Of a stretch of 35,219 bases of DNA, positions 1 to 9,468 are shown piece after piece (the stretch's first letter is position 1; every line of letters starts with the position of its first letter). Location: NCBI GenBank assembly GCA_028572065.1, contig JAPVWK010000006.1, positions 1 through 35,219 of the forward strand, given 5' to 3'. The notes beneath the pieces are model-generated. The model worked only from the letters and a program-made list of their open reading frames with translations. It was not told the DNA's origin and made no database searches. Both the position numbers and the translations under genes were made by a program. Source of the DNA: Candidatus Methanophagales archaeon (GTDB lineage Archaea; Halobacteriota; Syntropharchaeia; Alkanophagales; Methanospirareceae).

Positions 1-2
1 CA

Positions 3-392
3 TTTGTACGTGAGCAGAAGCGATACCGCAGGAGAAAGAAGAGGAATTTAGTACAGCGACCTTATATTGAGGCTTTGAGGGTATTTGACGAGTTGAAGGC
101 GGAAATAGATTCTTTTGATAAGCACGTTCAGAAGCGGCTGATAAAGATCGAGAAGGGCTGGGAGCATTTTACAGCGTTCTATTTCGTGAAAGGTGCGCCG
201 GCTACGAACAATGGGGTCGAGAACTACTACTCAACAAGCCTGAAGACGCATAGAAAGAAGCAGCTCAGGAGCGATAGAGGGCTCGACAACCAGATAAAGC
301 TTTCGGCAATGAAGAGGGCTGGGCTACTGGGTAAAGGCAAGAAATCCTTACTGGAAGCGTTTTTAGTGTTTATACCGTTTTTGGATTCGTGA
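3..392 (+). CDS. Transposase, C-terminal part (5' end outside window)
   Basis: The frame is open from the window edge (FVREQKRYRRRKKRNLVQRPYIEALRVFDELK...) to TGA at 390-392. The tail ATNNGVENYYSTSLKTHRKKQLRSDRG resembles the DDE-transposase 'TNN..E...K..KK' C-terminal motif. IS family not assigned. Confidence 0.6.
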   Translation, partial: FVREQKRYRRRKKRNLVQRPYIEALRVFDELKAEIDSFDKHVQKRLIKIEKGWEHFTAFYFVKGAPATNNGVENYYSTSLKTHRKKQLRSDRGLDNQIKLSAMKRAGLLGKGKKSLLEAFLVFIPFLDS

Positions 393-448
393 TAAGGCGT
401 TTACGATTCAAGTTGGTGTGAATGAAGAGGGGTGGTTAGCGGTAGCTA

Positions 449-1066
449 TCACCTTTTTACTCGTGTAATGGCTGTTTTTGATGTTTTTGTACAGTTTTGG
501 GTAAGAATAATGTGGGTTTTGACAGGAAGTCGATGTGGGATTACTTTATGGTAGTTTACTATTTGCAAACACGATGAAAATGTGGGGTTCAATAGATGAA
601 AAAATAAAAAATCACTGACTTTTTCGATTGTGCCCTCTTTATCCCTTTGCTCGTGATGCCCGGTATAAAAAGCGACTGCTTCCCAAGAATCAATGATAAT
701 GATAGGATGTTCCATCTTTTCTGTCCTTGTATAAACCGCTTTCAGGAACTCAGGGACATTAGAATACTTAAGCGCTTTTATCGAGACCTCTTTTGCTACC
801 GATGTCGGCCCACTTGCGGACTTTGTAGCATCTATGATGTTATCAGGAGCTATCTTTTCCTTTATCCAGGGATGTTGCATATATAGCGTATCCGAATCAA
901 CCCGTGTGGAGAGATACGCGCCGTTTCCCTTCAGCGTGCTTAGCAAAGTAAGCGCAAATACTGTTTTCCCTGATCCCGGTGCCCCCTTTATCAAAAGCGT
1001 TTTCCCGTAATCTTCATTGAAAAAACATTTTATCTCTGCCGGAATCCATGAATAATCCTCTATCAT
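449..1066 (-). pseudogene. RecA/KaiC-like (RAD55-type) ATPase, C-terminus disrupted
   Basis: Walker A GAPGSGKT and Walker B-like HPIIIIDSW. Family-like sequence ends near KEGTIEKV (about 615). The remaining ~50 codons (SDFLFFHLLNPTFSS...) look like non-family sequence from the adjacent IS end. Confidence 0.6.
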
Positions 1067-1186
1067 TTGTAGTGTGAATATCCTTTATAGCATTTATTTA
1101 TTTGCCGTCTTTAATCTTACACAATCATCTATACATTTGTATAATCCTTTTATAATTCAAAGATCTAAAAACTCAAAGGCGAAGAG

Positions 1187-1558
1187 ATGCAAAGAAAGAA
1201 AAAGACGGACCCAAGGATTGATGGGTTAGTAGATGAACTGAAAAAAATTGCGAGAGAGAAAGAGGTTCCTATTTGGCGCGACATTGCGAAGCGTTTAGAG
1301 AAGCCCCGGGGGACTTATGCCGAGGTAAACCTGAGTAAGATAAATAGGTATTCAAATGCGAATGATCAGATAGTGGTACCAGGGAAGGTACTAAGCACGG
1401 GTGTGATTGATAAGCCAGTCACGGTTGCCGCTTTGAGCTTCAGCAAAAAGGCACTGGAAAAGATTAGCGAGGTCGAGGGGGGAGCAGGAAAGTGCATGGG
1501 TATCGAGGAATTAGCGAGAAATAACCCAAAAGGGTCGGGTGTGAAGATAATCATCTGA
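1187..1558 (+). CDS. rpl18e: Ribosomal protein L18e
   Basis: Protein matches the L18e pattern (WRDIAKRLEKPRGTYAEVNLSKINRY...VPGKVLSTG). First gene of the L18e-L13-S9-RpoN cluster. Confidence 0.93.
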   Translation: MQRKKKTDPRIDGLVDELKKIAREKEVPIWRDIAKRLEKPRGTYAEVNLSKINRYSNANDQIVVPGKVLSTGVIDKPVTVAALSFSKKALEKISEVEGGAGKCMGIEELARNNPKGSGVKIII

Positions 1559-1604
1559 GTATTAAAAATCAAAAATAAAGCTTTTTAAAAGTTTTATCAA
1601 AAAT

Positions 1605-2048
1605 GTGATGAGTGAAGAGATGGAGATAATAGATGGGGAAGGACTTATCCTAGGAAGATTAGCGAGCGAAGTAGCGAGTGAGTTGCTAAAAGAGCACGGG
1701 AAGAGAATAACTATCGTTAATGCCGAGCGCGTGTTAATAAGTGGATCCAAGGTGGCGATACTCAAGGACTACAAAAGAAGAAAGGATCAAGGCTCGAGAG
1801 AGCAAGGCCCCTACTTCCCAAAGATGCCGGATAGAATACTGAAGCGGACTATAAGGGGGATGCTACCGTATAAGAGAGAGCGGGGTAGAGATGCTTTTTC
1901 AAGATTGCGCGTGTATCTTGGCATACCGCGGGAATATGCGGGGCAAGAGCGGAAGCGCGTAGAAAATGCAGATGCAGAAAGGTTATCAATTGCGAAATAT
2001 GTGACTTTAGGAGAGGTGAGTGAGAAGTTAGGATGGGCACCAAAGTAA
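1605..2048 (+). CDS. rpl13: Ribosomal protein L13 (uL13)
   Basis: IIDGEGLILGRLAS...VNAERVLISG...RTIRGMLPYK. Archaeal uL13 pattern; cluster context. Confidence 0.95.
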   Translation: MMSEEMEIIDGEGLILGRLASEVASELLKEHGKRITIVNAERVLISGSKVAILKDYKRRKDQGSREQGPYFPKMPDRILKRTIRGMLPYKRERGRDAFSRLRVYLGIPREYAGQERKRVENADAERLSIAKYVTLGEVSEKLGWAPK

Positions 2049-2470
2049 AGGTAAAGAAGATAATAAACCAAGTAGGGAAACGGAAGACGGCAATTGCACG
2101 AGTAACAGTAAAAGAAGGTAAGGGCATTGTGAGAATAAACAAGAAGCCTTTGGAACTACTGGAACCAGAAGTGGTGAGGACAAAGATTTCTGAGCCGCTG
2201 TTTATTGCTTCGGAGCATCCTGATGTTGCTGGAGATGTTGGCAGTATCGAACTGGATGTAGAAGTGAAGGGTGGTGGTTTTATGGGTCAGGCAGAGGCAG
2301 CCCGAACTGCTATTGCTCGTGGGCTAGTGGACTGGACAGGGAACGAAGGACTAAAGGATATATATCTTGAATACGATAGAAGCTTATTGGTCAGCGATGT
2401 AAGACAGAAGGAGCCAAAGAAGTTTGGTGCGAAAGGTGCAAGAGCACACAGACAGAAGTCTTATAGGTGA
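2033..2470 (+). CDS. rps9: Ribosomal protein S9 (uS9)
   Basis: GKRKTAIARVTVKEGKG ... C-terminal KKFGAKGARAHRQKSYR. Overlaps the L13 3' end. Confidence 0.95.
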   Translation: MGTKVKVKKIINQVGKRKTAIARVTVKEGKGIVRINKKPLELLEPEVVRTKISEPLFIASEHPDVAGDVGSIELDVEVKGGGFMGQAEAARTAIARGLVDWTGNEGLKDIYLEYDRSLLVSDVRQKEPKKFGAKGARAHRQKSYR

Positions 2471-2494
2471 AGTATGCGAGGTAATTGTTGAACT

Positions 2495-2680
2495 ATGATT
2501 CCAGTTAGGTGCTTCACATGTGGAAAGCCAATATCAGAAGTGTGGGAAGACTATAAAGAGCGGATAAAACAGGAAGATCCTGGTAAGGTACTGGATGATT
2601 TGGGAGTAAAGAGATATTGCTGTCGGCGGATGCTATTATCGCATGTAGAGCTAATAGATGAGCTAGCGCCGTATGGCTGA
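2495..2680 (+). CDS. rpoN: DNA-directed RNA polymerase subunit N
   Basis: [13 protein letters not shown]...[25 protein letters not shown]. Typical archaeal RpoN with CxxC...CC. Confidence 0.96.
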   Translation: MIPVRCFTCGKPISEVWEDYKERIKQEDPGKVLDDLGVKRYCCRRMLLSHVELIDELAPYG

Positions 2681-2694
2681 TGGAAATGAGAGGG

Positions 2695-2769
2695 GGGGTT
2701 GTAGGGTAGCTTGGACTATCCTTCGGCGTTCGGGACGCCGCGACCTGAGTTCAAATCTCAGCAACCCCA
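2695..2769 (+). tRNA. tRNA-Pro(CGG)
   Basis: 7-bp acceptor stem GGGGTTG/CAACCCC, anticodon arm CGGCG-TTCGGGA-CGCCG giving anticodon CGG, T arm CTGAG-TTCAAAT-CTCAG. Confidence 0.92.
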
Positions 2770-2792
2770 TCTGACTATAGAAGGGCTAAAGG

Positions 2793-2984
2793 TTGGTCTG
2801 TTTGGAAAAAGAAAGAAAGAAATATACGAAATATGAAACCGCACGTATTATAGGCGCAAGGGCGCTGCAAATAGCCGCCGGTGCACCCGTGCTCATAGAA
2901 ACGGATGAAATAGACTCCATAGAGATAGCTATGCTGGAATTCGATAAAGGCGTTATCCCAATAACTGTGAAGCGAGAAGGCTAG
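2793..2984 (+). CDS. rpoK: DNA-directed RNA polymerase subunit K (omega-like)
   Basis: [26 protein letters not shown]...[16 protein letters not shown]. Start appears to be TTG. Confidence 0.93.
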   Translation: MVCLEKERKKYTKYETARIIGARALQIAAGAPVLIETDEIDSIEIAMLEFDKGVIPITVKREG

Positions 2985-3011
2985 GCGGAAGACTACAACG
3001 GACGATTAAAA

Positions 3012-4628
3012 TTACGTTTCTACCCTCTTGAATAACATCTTCGGTTTTCCCAACGCTTGCCCGCTCTCTATTGGTACCATTAACTCATCTAGCTTTACAG
3101 AATGTACATCACTTTCCATACCTATTTGATGCCACATTTCATCCATCTTTTCCGGCATCACCGGCTCTAGCAATATACACACCGCTTTTAATAGCTGTAA
3201 TGCGTTTTTGATTACGATTCCTGCCCTAGCCCTACCTTCTTCACCTTGTTTTATCAAATGCCAGGGCTCCTCACGATGGAAAAAACGGTTCCCGAAGTCC
3301 GCAAGTGCCATCACCGCATCAACAAGCTTCTTGAATTCGTACTCTTCCACCGCGTTTATCACTTCCGCGCGCCTCGCCTCTATCGCGGCAAATACCTCTT
3401 TTTCTATGTCGCCTTCGGGTACCACGGCGTAATTTTTACGAGCAAATGTAAGAACACGATGAACGAGATTTCCGAGAACGCCAACCAACTCATTGTTCAC
3501 ACGCATAGAATAGGAGTCCCAGGAGAAATCCAACTCCTTCGTGTGACTCGATTGTGCTACCAAATAATACCTTAACGTATCAGGATGAAAACGTTCTAAA
3601 AACTCTGTTGTCCATATCACGTTTCCCCTGCTCTTCGAGAATTTTTCACCATTTATTTTTACCATACCCGAGGCAACGACCGCATCAGGCAGCGAATACT
3701 CTGCCCCTTTAAGCATCGCCGGCCAGAATATGCAGTGATGATAAATGATGTCGGTGCCAATGAAATGAACAATAGCAGCTTCATCATCCTTCCAATATTT
3801 TTCCCAGCCCCCATTTCCCATTAGTAACTCTTCGGTAAACGATATATACCCAATGGGGGCATCTACCCAGACGTAAACAACCAGATCGTCACTACCCGGG
3901 AATTTAACGCCCCATTCTAAATTCCTTGTTATGCACCAATCCAATAGTTCTTTCTTTACCCATTCCCGTGCATAGTTCCGGGCATTCAGCGTACCACCCA
4001 GTTTATCCAGATATGAAGACAAGAACTCGGCAAATGTAGAAAGTGCAAAGAAGAACTGCTCCTGTTCCTTGAAGACCGCATCGTTCCCACAAATCTTACA
4101 TTTCGGCTCTATTATCTCACCTGGTTCAAGATGCTTACCACAGCCCTGATCACACTCATCGCCTCGAGCAATAGCGCCGCAGTGCAGGCATTTACCCTCC
4201 ACGTACCGATCAGGTAGGAACCGCCCACATGTATTGCAATACGCCTGTTTTACTACTTTCTTATAGACATAATCCTTCTCTATCAACTTATTCACTATTT
4301 CTTCCGTTCTTACATGGTTACTTTCTGAATCGGTCTGCCCGTAATAGTCGAAATCCACTTTCAGCGTTTTGAATACATGCTTGAAATGCTCGTGATACTT
4401 CTCGACCACCTTTTCAGGTGTGATGCCTTGTGCTTCTGCACTCAGCACAATCGGCGTCCCATGCGTATCGGAACCACTAATAAACCGTACATCGTAGCCC
4501 ATTTTCCGGAGCATCCGCACGTAGATGTCGGCGGGGACGTAAGTCCTGAGGTGCCCTATGTGGCACTCACCATTAACATAAGGCAGTGCGGAGGTTACCA
4601 AAACAGGCTTATCAACTGGAATCTTCAT
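3012..4628 (-). CDS. metG: Methionyl-tRNA synthetase
   Basis: [27 protein letters not shown] (HIGH), GSDTHGTPI, zinc knuckles, KFSKSRGN (KMSKS-like). Confidence 0.95.
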   Translation of the reverse strand: MKIPVDKPVLVTSALPYVNGECHIGHLRTYVPADIYVRMLRKMGYDVRFISGSDTHGTPIVLSAEAQGITPEKVVEKYHEHFKHVFKTLKVDFDYYGQTDSESNHVRTEEIVNKLIEKDYVYKKVVKQAYCNTCGRFLPDRYVEGKCLHCGAIARGDECDQGCGKHLEPGEIIEPKCKICGNDAVFKEQEQFFFALSTFAEFLSSYLDKLGGTLNARNYAREWVKKELLDWCITRNLEWGVKFPGSDDLVVYVWVDAPIGYISFTEELLMGNGGWEKYWKDDEAAIVHFIGTDIIYHHCIFWPAMLKGAEYSLPDAVVASGMVKINGEKFSKSRGNVIWTTEFLERFHPDTLRYYLVAQSSHTKELDFSWDSYSMRVNNELVGVLGNLVHRVLTFARKNYAVVPEGDIEKEVFAAIEARRAEVINAVEEYEFKKLVDAVMALADFGNRFFHREEPWHLIKQGEEGRARAGIVIKNALQLLKAVCILLEPVMPEKMDEMWHQIGMESDVHSVKLDELMVPIESGQALGKPKMLFKRVET

Positions 4629-4688
4629 TTGTTAATAGCAATAGGGTCTACGCTAATAATAAAGGTACTTGTACAGCAGCGGGTAAGA

Positions 4689-4734
4689 AGCAGATTAAGA
4701 ATGGGGCGAGTAATCGCCCCATTCTTAATCTGCT
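4689..4734. repeat. Perfect inverted repeat: 21-bp stem, 4-nt loop
   Basis: AGCAGATTAAGAATGGGGCGA-gtaa-TCGCCCCATTCTTAATCTGCT. Absent from the equivalent place in duplication copy 2. Confidence 0.93.
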
Positions 4735-4912
4735 AACTAAACAATCAAGGTAAAAAAAATCATCGTACTTGTTTACCGCGGAGCCAAGATAAATATTTAA
4801 TCTATCTACCTTGCCTCACTGCTTTCTGCAACATTGACGGTAAACAAATACAATACATTCACTCACGGTTAGAAAAGCTCTAATTGTCGCTGAGATCCCC
4901 TAGCCTATGGTT

Positions 4913-5512
4913 TTAGTTATTATTGTTCCAACCAAACGTATTAGGGATACTCCCAATCACACTGTTCCCGTTACTAAAGCTCCAACCAAACGTATTAGGG
5001 ATACTCCCAATCACATCGTTCTCGTTATTAAAGCTCCAACCAAATGTATTAGGGATACTCCCAATCACATCGTTCTCGTTATTAAAGCTCCAACCAAACG
5101 TATTAGGGATACTCCCAATCACATCGTTCTCGTTATTAAAGCTCCAACCCGGTATTGTAGGTCTTTCTGGTACCTGCCCGATTGTACCGTTACCAGGCGG
5201 GAAAATGCGATAGCTCGGATTTCGGGATTGCCATCCAAACGTGGATTTATTCAGATACCGGGCACCGTCCATCATACTATATCTATTATTAACCCCGTCC
5301 TGTGGCGTCTCTGCCTCAAATGCCGGGAACCTCCACGAGGGTTGTCCTGCTGACGTATCCGTATCTATATTTGCTACCCTCTCAGTAAGCACTCCCGAGG
5401 GCCCCCGTACGTAATAGCCCTTTTGCTCGTTTGCAACTGCGGCACTAGCGAAAGCACTCAGGATAACTAATCCTGCCAGAGCCAACACCCCCAACTTTTT
5501 TGCTTTAATCAT
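4913..5512 (-). CDS. Secreted repeat protein of unknown family (paralog 1)
   Basis: N-terminal signal peptide MIKAKKLGVLALAGLVILSAFASAAVA. SD-like GGAGG upstream. C-terminal 18-aa repeats WSFNNENDVIGSIPNTFG. Homologous to the 5883-6353 product. Confidence 0.8.
   Translation of the reverse strand: MIKAKKLGVLALAGLVILSAFASAAVANEQKGYYVRGPSGVLTERVANIDTDTSAGQPSWRFPAFEAETPQDGVNNRYSMMDGARYLNKSTFGWQSRNPSYRIFPPGNGTIGQVPERPTIPGWSFNNENDVIGSIPNTFGWSFNNENDVIGSIPNTFGWSFNNENDVIGSIPNTFGWSFSNGNSVIGSIPNTFGWNNNN
4928..5143 (-). repeat. Four 54-bp tandem repeats in coding sequence (18-aa unit)
   Basis: Unit starts at 4928, 4982, 5036 and 5090, each beginning CCAACCAAA(C/T)GTATTAGGGATACTCCCAATCAC. Units 2-4 are nearly identical. 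Confidence 0.95.
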
Positions 5513-5605
5513 GTTATTTCCTCCTCTGTTCTATTCTGCATTAATATATTAGTCATAACCCCTTATAAACTTTCCGCTCCTATTCTATCATAAAAAGGGT
5601 TTGAG

Positions 5606-5656
5606 ATGAAGAAAATGGGTATTACCGATACGAGATTTGCAATGTATGATATAGGT
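5606..5656 (+). pseudogene. Truncated riboflavin synthase 5' fragment (duplication scar)
   Basis: MKKMGITDTRFAMYDIG matches [17 protein letters not shown] of the intact gene at 6442, then joins antisense metG 5' sequence. Confidence 0.85.
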
Positions 5657-5698
5657 GCGGAGGTTACCAGAACTGGCTTATCAACTGGAATATTTCAT
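5655..5698 (-). pseudogene. Truncated metG 5' fragment (duplication scar)
   Basis: Minus strand ATGAAATATTCCAGTTGATAAGCC versus metG ATGAAGATTCCAGTTGATAAGCC; a 1-nt insertion shifts the frame. Confidence 0.8.
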
Positions 5699-5882
5699 TT
5701 GCTAATAGCAATAGAGTCTACACTATTATTAAAAAATAGAGTTGGTAAAAAAAAACATTGTACTTGTTTACCGCGGAGCCAAGATGAATATCCATCCTAC
5801 CTCCCTTGTTTTCTGCATCCAACGGTAAACAAACACAATACAGTTACAAGGCTATCTTACGCACTCTTTGCCGGTGTCTCGC

Positions 5883-6353
5883 TTAGTTTTCACCAAAAAT
5901 TTTCCATCCGTCAAGAACCAGCAAATTGTTTCCGCTAGCCTGATTATTCATATACCACCGGACATTGTCCATCATACCGCCTCCCCTATAATCGTTCCAA
6001 CCAAACGTATTTTCTTCTGGTAACTGCCCTGTTACATTACCAGGCGGAAAAACGAAATAGCCCTTATATTGGGATTGCGTGGATTGATTCAGATAATCCC
6101 GGACATTGTCCGTTATACCGTATCCCCTATTAAGATCCCAACCCTGTGGCGTCTTGGCCCCCTCAGGGAACCCCCACGGGTGCATTGCTGGCGTATACGT
6201 CATGTTTATATCTGGTACTCTCTCAGTAAGCTCTCCCGATGGGCCCCGTACGTAATAGGTCTTTGCCCCATATGCGATTGACGTACTAGCCAAAACACTC
6301 AGGATAACTAATCCAGCCAAAGCCAATACCCCCACCCTTTTTGCTTTATTCAT
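5883..6353 (-). CDS. Secreted protein of unknown family (paralog 2)
   Basis: Signal peptide MNKAKRVGVLALAGLVILSVLASTSIAYG, then YYVRGPSGELTERV shared with paralog 1. SD-like AGGAGG upstream. Confidence 0.78.
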   Translation of the reverse strand: MNKAKRVGVLALAGLVILSVLASTSIAYGAKTYYVRGPSGELTERVPDINMTYTPAMHPWGFPEGAKTPQGWDLNRGYGITDNVRDYLNQSTQSQYKGYFVFPPGNVTGQLPEENTFGWNDYRGGGMMDNVRWYMNNQASGNNLLVLDGWKIFGEN

Positions 6354-6397
6354 ATTATTACCTCCTCTGTTACTATACTAATACTTATACATTGACC

Positions 6398-6906
<509 letters not shown>

Positions 6907-6908
6907 CC

Positions 6909-8438
6909 TTAACGCTGTGACAAATAGGGCGTATGCTGAAATAGTACCTCGTCTTGCTCATAACTACGGTTTAAACGTAGGGCGAGTTCTGCCTTTACCA
7001 ATTCCCTACTTAGGTAAGAAACGTGTTCAAGTACGGAAACCAGCCCCAGTCGCAGGATTGTGTCCATCACCTCTTTTGCATTCGTCCCTACTATTCGTTT
7101 ACCGGTGGGCGCATGTTTAGCACATATTTTTTTAGTGTTTTCGTCTTCTAATTCTATAATACCAATTCTAAAGCTACCTTTAGGGTCAAGGCGCCACTTG
7201 GCGTCCGCGTTTGCAATAATAAAGTCTTTTTCTGGAATCTTCATGACCGGCTTCGTTTTCTTTTCCTTAAACATCAACAGGTCAAGTCCAACGTCCTTTG
7301 GAGCACTTTTGCGTGTCTTCGCGAGCATCATCAGCTCTGATGCAACCCGCAACTCTCTTACACTGCCTTTCGCTTTAGCGCTGTATTCCGGTGTAAAAAG
7401 GAACTCCGCGTTCAATTCGGATGCGATACCCGCTAAAACTGCATTTACACCTACCGAGTCGGCATCTATAAGTTCTGTGACGTTACCAACACCGAAAAAC
7501 AGAGGTGTTTTTTTGTCTCGTAACCGGAATAGATAATAGTTGTAGATAGATTCTGCGAGTCCGTAACCAATGGCATTCAATACAGGGTCCGCGATTATGC
7601 GTCTTATGCCATGCACCTCAGCCAGTTTTAGGTTCTCGAACATACTCTCGTGTGATGTGTCAGAATCGGGAATTACAACTGCTGCTATATCATTTCCCAC
7701 TATTGCATCCGCCACAGCCGCGATATTTGCTTTATTCACACTGAGCACCATATCGGCACCGGATTCTATACCCGCGAGTATGAGTTCCGCATCTAACGTA
7801 TCCACGGAAATGGGCATGTCAGGTGCGAAATTTAGAGCGGCTTTTACAGCGTTCTTAACTTCGGCTGGTTTCGCACCGATATGAACGCCAATGTCTATAA
7901 TATCCGCGCCGCAATTCATGAAGTACGCCATTTTTTTGTGTAGTTCCGTTTCGCTCATCAAAGTTGCATCCACGAGCTCGGCACACACTTTCATTCGTGC
8001 GCCACCGCCGATTTTATTGCTCTTTATGCTGAACGTCTCTTTTACTTGGCGTTCTAATTCAAACAACTGTGTATACGCATCCTCTAATCGCTTTTCTGCC
8101 AGGAACTCCTCGGCAGGTATATGCGCAGAGAACTCCAGTTTATCTGCGGCTTTTAACGTTTCTACGAGGTCGTATGCGTTTCTGGGACCCAGCCGGACTG
8201 AAGTGGCTACCTCTTTCTCTAAACCCGTAAAATCCGCTTTGCAAAGGCCGGATACTAAAATAAGGTCGGGTATTTCAGAATGCTGTTCCAATGCTTTTTT
8301 CAGCGATTTGGGCGTGGAGAACGCGGCAATACTCAAGTCCTGTGTAAGCACTTCGCAGTCGAACGGTAAATTCACGGTTCTTAGTGCCGCCTTAACCATC
8401 CCTTCTGCTTTCTTTCCTGTTGCCAACAATATCTTCAT
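6909..8438 (-). CDS. Dihydropteroate synthase-related protein
   Basis: MKILLATGKKAEGMVK N-terminus, TIM-barrel segment with ADIIDIGVHIGAKPAEV and PISVDTLDAELILAGIESGADMVLSVN. Archaeal DHPS-like family. Confidence 0.85.
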   Translation of the reverse strand: MKILLATGKKAEGMVKAALRTVNLPFDCEVLTQDLSIAAFSTPKSLKKALEQHSEIPDLILVSGLCKADFTGLEKEVATSVRLGPRNAYDLVETLKAADKLEFSAHIPAEEFLAEKRLEDAYTQLFELERQVKETFSIKSNKIGGGARMKVCAELVDATLMSETELHKKMAYFMNCGADIIDIGVHIGAKPAEVKNAVKAALNFAPDMPISVDTLDAELILAGIESGADMVLSVNKANIAAVADAIVGNDIAAVVIPDSDTSHESMFENLKLAEVHGIRRIIADPVLNAIGYGLAESIYNYYLFRLRDKKTPLFFGVGNVTELIDADSVGVNAVLAGIASELNAEFLFTPEYSAKAKGSVRELRVASELMMLAKTRKSAPKDVGLDLLMFKEKKTKPVMKIPEKDFIIANADAKWRLDPKGSFRIGIIELEDENTKKICAKHAPTGKRIVGTNAKEVMDTILRLGLVSVLEHVSYLSRELVKAELALRLNRSYEQDEVLFQHTPYLSQR

Positions 8439-8470
8439 ACTCGCTTTTCCTGGTTACAAAAACTACAAGA

Positions 8471-8716
8471 TTATTTCGCCGCCACCTTTTCTATAATGCC
8501 TGCAACATCAGCCGGGTTTTTTGATACTGCCCCTTGCCACGTACCAAAACCGCAGTGTTCGTCAAATCCCTTCGTTTTCTTGGAGGGCACTAAATATCCC
8601 GCAGGTCGTCTGCCTGTTTTGAGCGCGAAAGAGCGTGTCGCGCGGTTATAACTCCAGTAATACTTTGGTTCTTCATAAGGCGAATTGATTATCAGTTGGT
8701 CAATTGTGGATTTCAT
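8471..8716 (-). pseudogene. Type III-like restriction subunit (Res) stub: N-terminus joined in frame to C-terminus
   Basis: STIDQLIINSPYEEPKYYWSYNRATRSFALKTGRRPAGY matches the N-terminus of large Res/helicase proteins. HCGFGTWQGAVSKNPADVAGIIEKVAAK resembles their extreme C-terminus. Helicase core absent (81 aa only). Start overlaps the HepT stop. Confidence 0.65.
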
Positions 8717-9057
8717 GTTTCATCCTCTGGTGGAACGATCCGCTCAAGTCTGGAGATTAAACCAGGTATGTCATGCTGAACAGTGTCCCAGACCTCGTTC
8801 AAATTTGCCCTGCCATAGGCATGGATGAGCAAATCACGCATCCGAGCCATTGCGGACCAGGGAATATCTGGATACATTCTCTGACACTCATCAGATAGGC
8901 GTTTAACTGCCTCCCCTATTAATTCCAGACACCGAATTACAGCGTACTGGCATTTCCGGTCGTCGAGAAAAGCAGTACTATCGAGCCCCGCCGTAAAATC
9001 TCTGACATCTTTAGCCGCGAGAAGGATATCGAGGAGATATGCAGCATCACGAGACAT
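8713..9057 (-). CDS. hepT: HepT-like (DUF86/HEPN) ribonuclease toxin
   Basis: HEPN motif RX4HXY present as RDLLIHAY; immediately downstream of a MNT-domain gene. Confidence 0.85.
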   Translation of the reverse strand: MSRDAAYLLDILLAAKDVRDFTAGLDSTAFLDDRKCQYAVIRCLELIGEAVKRLSDECQRMYPDIPWSAMARMRDLLIHAYGRANLNEVWDTVQHDIPGLISRLERIVPPEDET

Positions 9058-9361
9058 AGACCGCCTCCAGTGACGAGAGAATTGCCCTACGGCGGATGTA
9101 GTTCCGACTCTGCTCCACTGCCCGTCGTGTCAAGAGGTCTACCTCACGTCCACATATTTGCTTAAGTTCGTCCTGCATCTGTACGAGATCGAATAACGTA
9201 TGTTTTGCGTCATCCTCAAAGCTGACGAGCACGTCTATATCGCTATCGAATCGGAAGTCGTCACGAAGCACAGAGCCGAAGAACGAGAATTCGTGGATAT
9301 TCCATTTCTTACAGAATTCAGCAATCTCTTTTTTTGGTGGGGTGATCTGCGCTTTGGTCAA
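9047..9361 (-). CDS. mntA: MntA-like nucleotidyltransferase antitoxin
   Basis: GSVLRDDFRFDSDIDVLV matches the minimal nucleotidyltransferase GS...DxD motif; overlaps hepT. Confidence 0.85.
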   Translation of the reverse strand: MTKAQITPPKKEIAEFCKKWNIHEFSFFGSVLRDDFRFDSDIDVLVSFEDDAKHTLFDLVQMQDELKQICGREVDLLTRRAVEQSRNYIRRRAILSSLEAVYVS

Positions 9362-9468
9362 TGTTCTACCTCTATATTTTTAAAACTTTCAATGCTGCAG
9401 TCGTATCTCCAGCAATGTGCTAGCTCTTTGTGAGAGGAATTGACAATCGGTTGGTTCATTATTAGTTG

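Noticed and set aside
4928-5143. CRISPR array
   Set aside because: Units are contiguous 54-bp tandem repeats with no variable spacers and lie in a coding frame; no cas genes in the window.
4907-5353. Plus-strand repeat ORFs (148 aa and 96 aa at 4923-5213)
   Set aside because: They are antisense shadows of the 54-bp repeat array. The minus-strand ORF has a signal peptide, an SD-like site and a homologous paralog.
5606-5938. 110-aa ORF as a real gene
   Set aside because: Chimera of a riboflavin synthase 5' fragment and antisense metG/spacer sequence at the duplication junction.
9200-9433. 77-aa plus-strand ORF
   Set aside because: Antisense to the MntA gene with a clear nucleotidyltransferase motif.
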